This document shows, in pieces, positions 6,177-6,660 of a stretch of 6,660 nt of DNA (within the stretch, counting starts at the first letter, position 1; every line of letters begins with the position of its first letter). The DNA is from Giesbergeria sp. Its GTDB lineage: Bacteria; Pseudomonadota; Gammaproteobacteria; Burkholderiales; Burkholderiaceae_C. The position numbers were made by a program, and so were the translations under genes. The notes under the pieces are model-generated. The model did no database searches. It was given only the letters and a program-made list of their open reading frames with translations, and was not told the DNA's origin. Location of the stretch: contig JAGNUJ010000085.1 in the NCBI GenBank assembly GCA_017987055.1, forward strand, positions 1 to 6,660. The letters run 5' to 3'.

Positions 6177-6659
6177 ATGACTAAAAAATCTGCATCCGTT
6201 GTCGTTTTCGAGCCAGAATTTATTGAAGGCTTGCGCGATATCTTTGAAGAAAAAATTGTTTTTAACCAGATGCTGGGGCTGAAGATCGTCTCGGTGCGCC
6301 CTGAAATCGTCGAGGCGCGCATCGACATGAAGCCCGAGCTGATTGGCCACTACGCCCACCAGCGCCTGCACGGCGGCGTTATCAGCGCTGGGCTGGACGC
6401 GATGGGCGCGCTGGCGGTGATGGCCGCCATTGGCGCGCGCCACATGCACGAGTCGCCCGAGCAGCGCCTGCACCGCTTTGGCAAGCTGGGCACGATTGAT
6501 TTGCGGGTGGACTATTTGCGCCCCGGCATTGGCAAACACTTCACGCTGCGCGCACAGGTGCTGCGCCTTGGCTCGCGCGTGGCCAGCACGCGCATGGAGT
6601 TTTTCGGTGCCGATGGGCAGTTGATGTCCAGCGCAGCGGCTGCTTATATCGTGTCTTGA
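6177..6659 (+). CDS. yigI: YigI-like hotdog-fold acyl-CoA thioesterase
   Basis: Complete 160-residue cytoplasmic thioesterase of the PaaI/YigI hotdog type, predicted to hydrolyse medium- or long-chain acyl-CoA. Recognisable features are FNQMLGLKI (29-37), the hotdog helix motif LHGGVISAGLDAMG (64-77) with Asp74 as likely catalytic acid, and LGTIDLRVDYLRPG (104-117), almost the same as the corresponding stretch of E. coli YigI as I recall it. The length also matches E. coli YigI. An in-frame TAA at 6156 precedes the ATG at 6177, and no other in-frame start lies between them, so the start is firm although the ribosome-binding site is weak. It is transcribed away from the glycosyltransferase operon, and nothing links it functionally to that operon. 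The stop codon lies one base before the window end. Confidence 0.92.
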   Translation: MTKKSASVVVFEPEFIEGLRDIFEEKIVFNQMLGLKIVSVRPEIVEARIDMKPELIGHYAHQRLHGGVISAGLDAMGALAVMAAIGARHMHESPEQRLHRFGKLGTIDLRVDYLRPGIGKHFTLRAQVLRLGSRVASTRMEFFGADGQLMSSAAAAYIVS

Positions 6660-6660
6660 T

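Noticed and set aside
6006..6539. Open minus-strand frame extending the GT-C gene by 178 codons to 6539
   Set aside because: Most of the extension is antisense to the well-supported thioesterase gene, has no GT-C family similarity, and is explained by GC-rich codon bias keeping the opposite strand open.

Overview
The window looks like chromosomal DNA from a betaproteobacterium, most likely Comamonadaceae (Burkholderiales). The grounds are the GC-rich coding style with strong third-position G/C, the tightly packed genes, and a short dispersed 'cctctagc...gctagcagct' repeat that resembles ones I recall from Acidovorax/Polaromonas-type genomes. The assignment is an inference; no marker gene is present.

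Layout. Positions 1-2130 (+ strand) carry a two-component system: an OmpR-family response regulator whose N-terminus lies outside the window, then 18 bp, then a TctE/QseC-like membrane sensor kinase. Positions 2164-6005 (- strand, convergent with the kinase) carry a compact four-gene operon. In transcription order it encodes a GT-C (family 39/ArnT-like) glycosyltransferase, a polyprenyl-phosphate GT2 glycosyltransferase, a GtrA-like four-helix membrane protein and a YdjC/ChbG-fold deacetylase. The junctions are a 4-nt gap, then a 4-nt GTGA overlap, then a 4-nt ATGA overlap. A 171-bp divergent spacer separates the operon from a complete YigI-like hotdog acyl-CoA thioesterase on the + strand (6177-6659).

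How the genes fit together. The four minus-strand genes match the parts list of lipid-linked amino-sugar decoration systems (Bordetella Lgm; Francisella FlmF2/NaxD/FlmK). In those systems a GT2 puts an N-acetylhexosamine on undecaprenyl phosphate, a YdjC-type enzyme deacetylates it, a small membrane protein may help flipping, and an ArnT-like enzyme transfers the hexosamine to lipid A phosphate in the periplasm. The likely output here is therefore amino-sugar modification of lipid A or another envelope glycan. The neighbouring two-component system could regulate it, but only proximity supports that.

Most unusual feature. Two copies of one short imperfect-palindromic repeat lie within 0.7 kb. 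One is embedded in frame inside the kinase, where it accounts for most of an extra loop between the two DHp helices. The other fills the gap between the convergent genes, forms a terminator-like hairpin, and supplies the last eight codons and the stop codon of the deacetylase. Both copies are read in the same phase and encode the shared residues QPLA. The remaining sequence looks like ordinary coding DNA; I see no tRNA, rRNA, CRISPR array, insertion sequence or phage gene.
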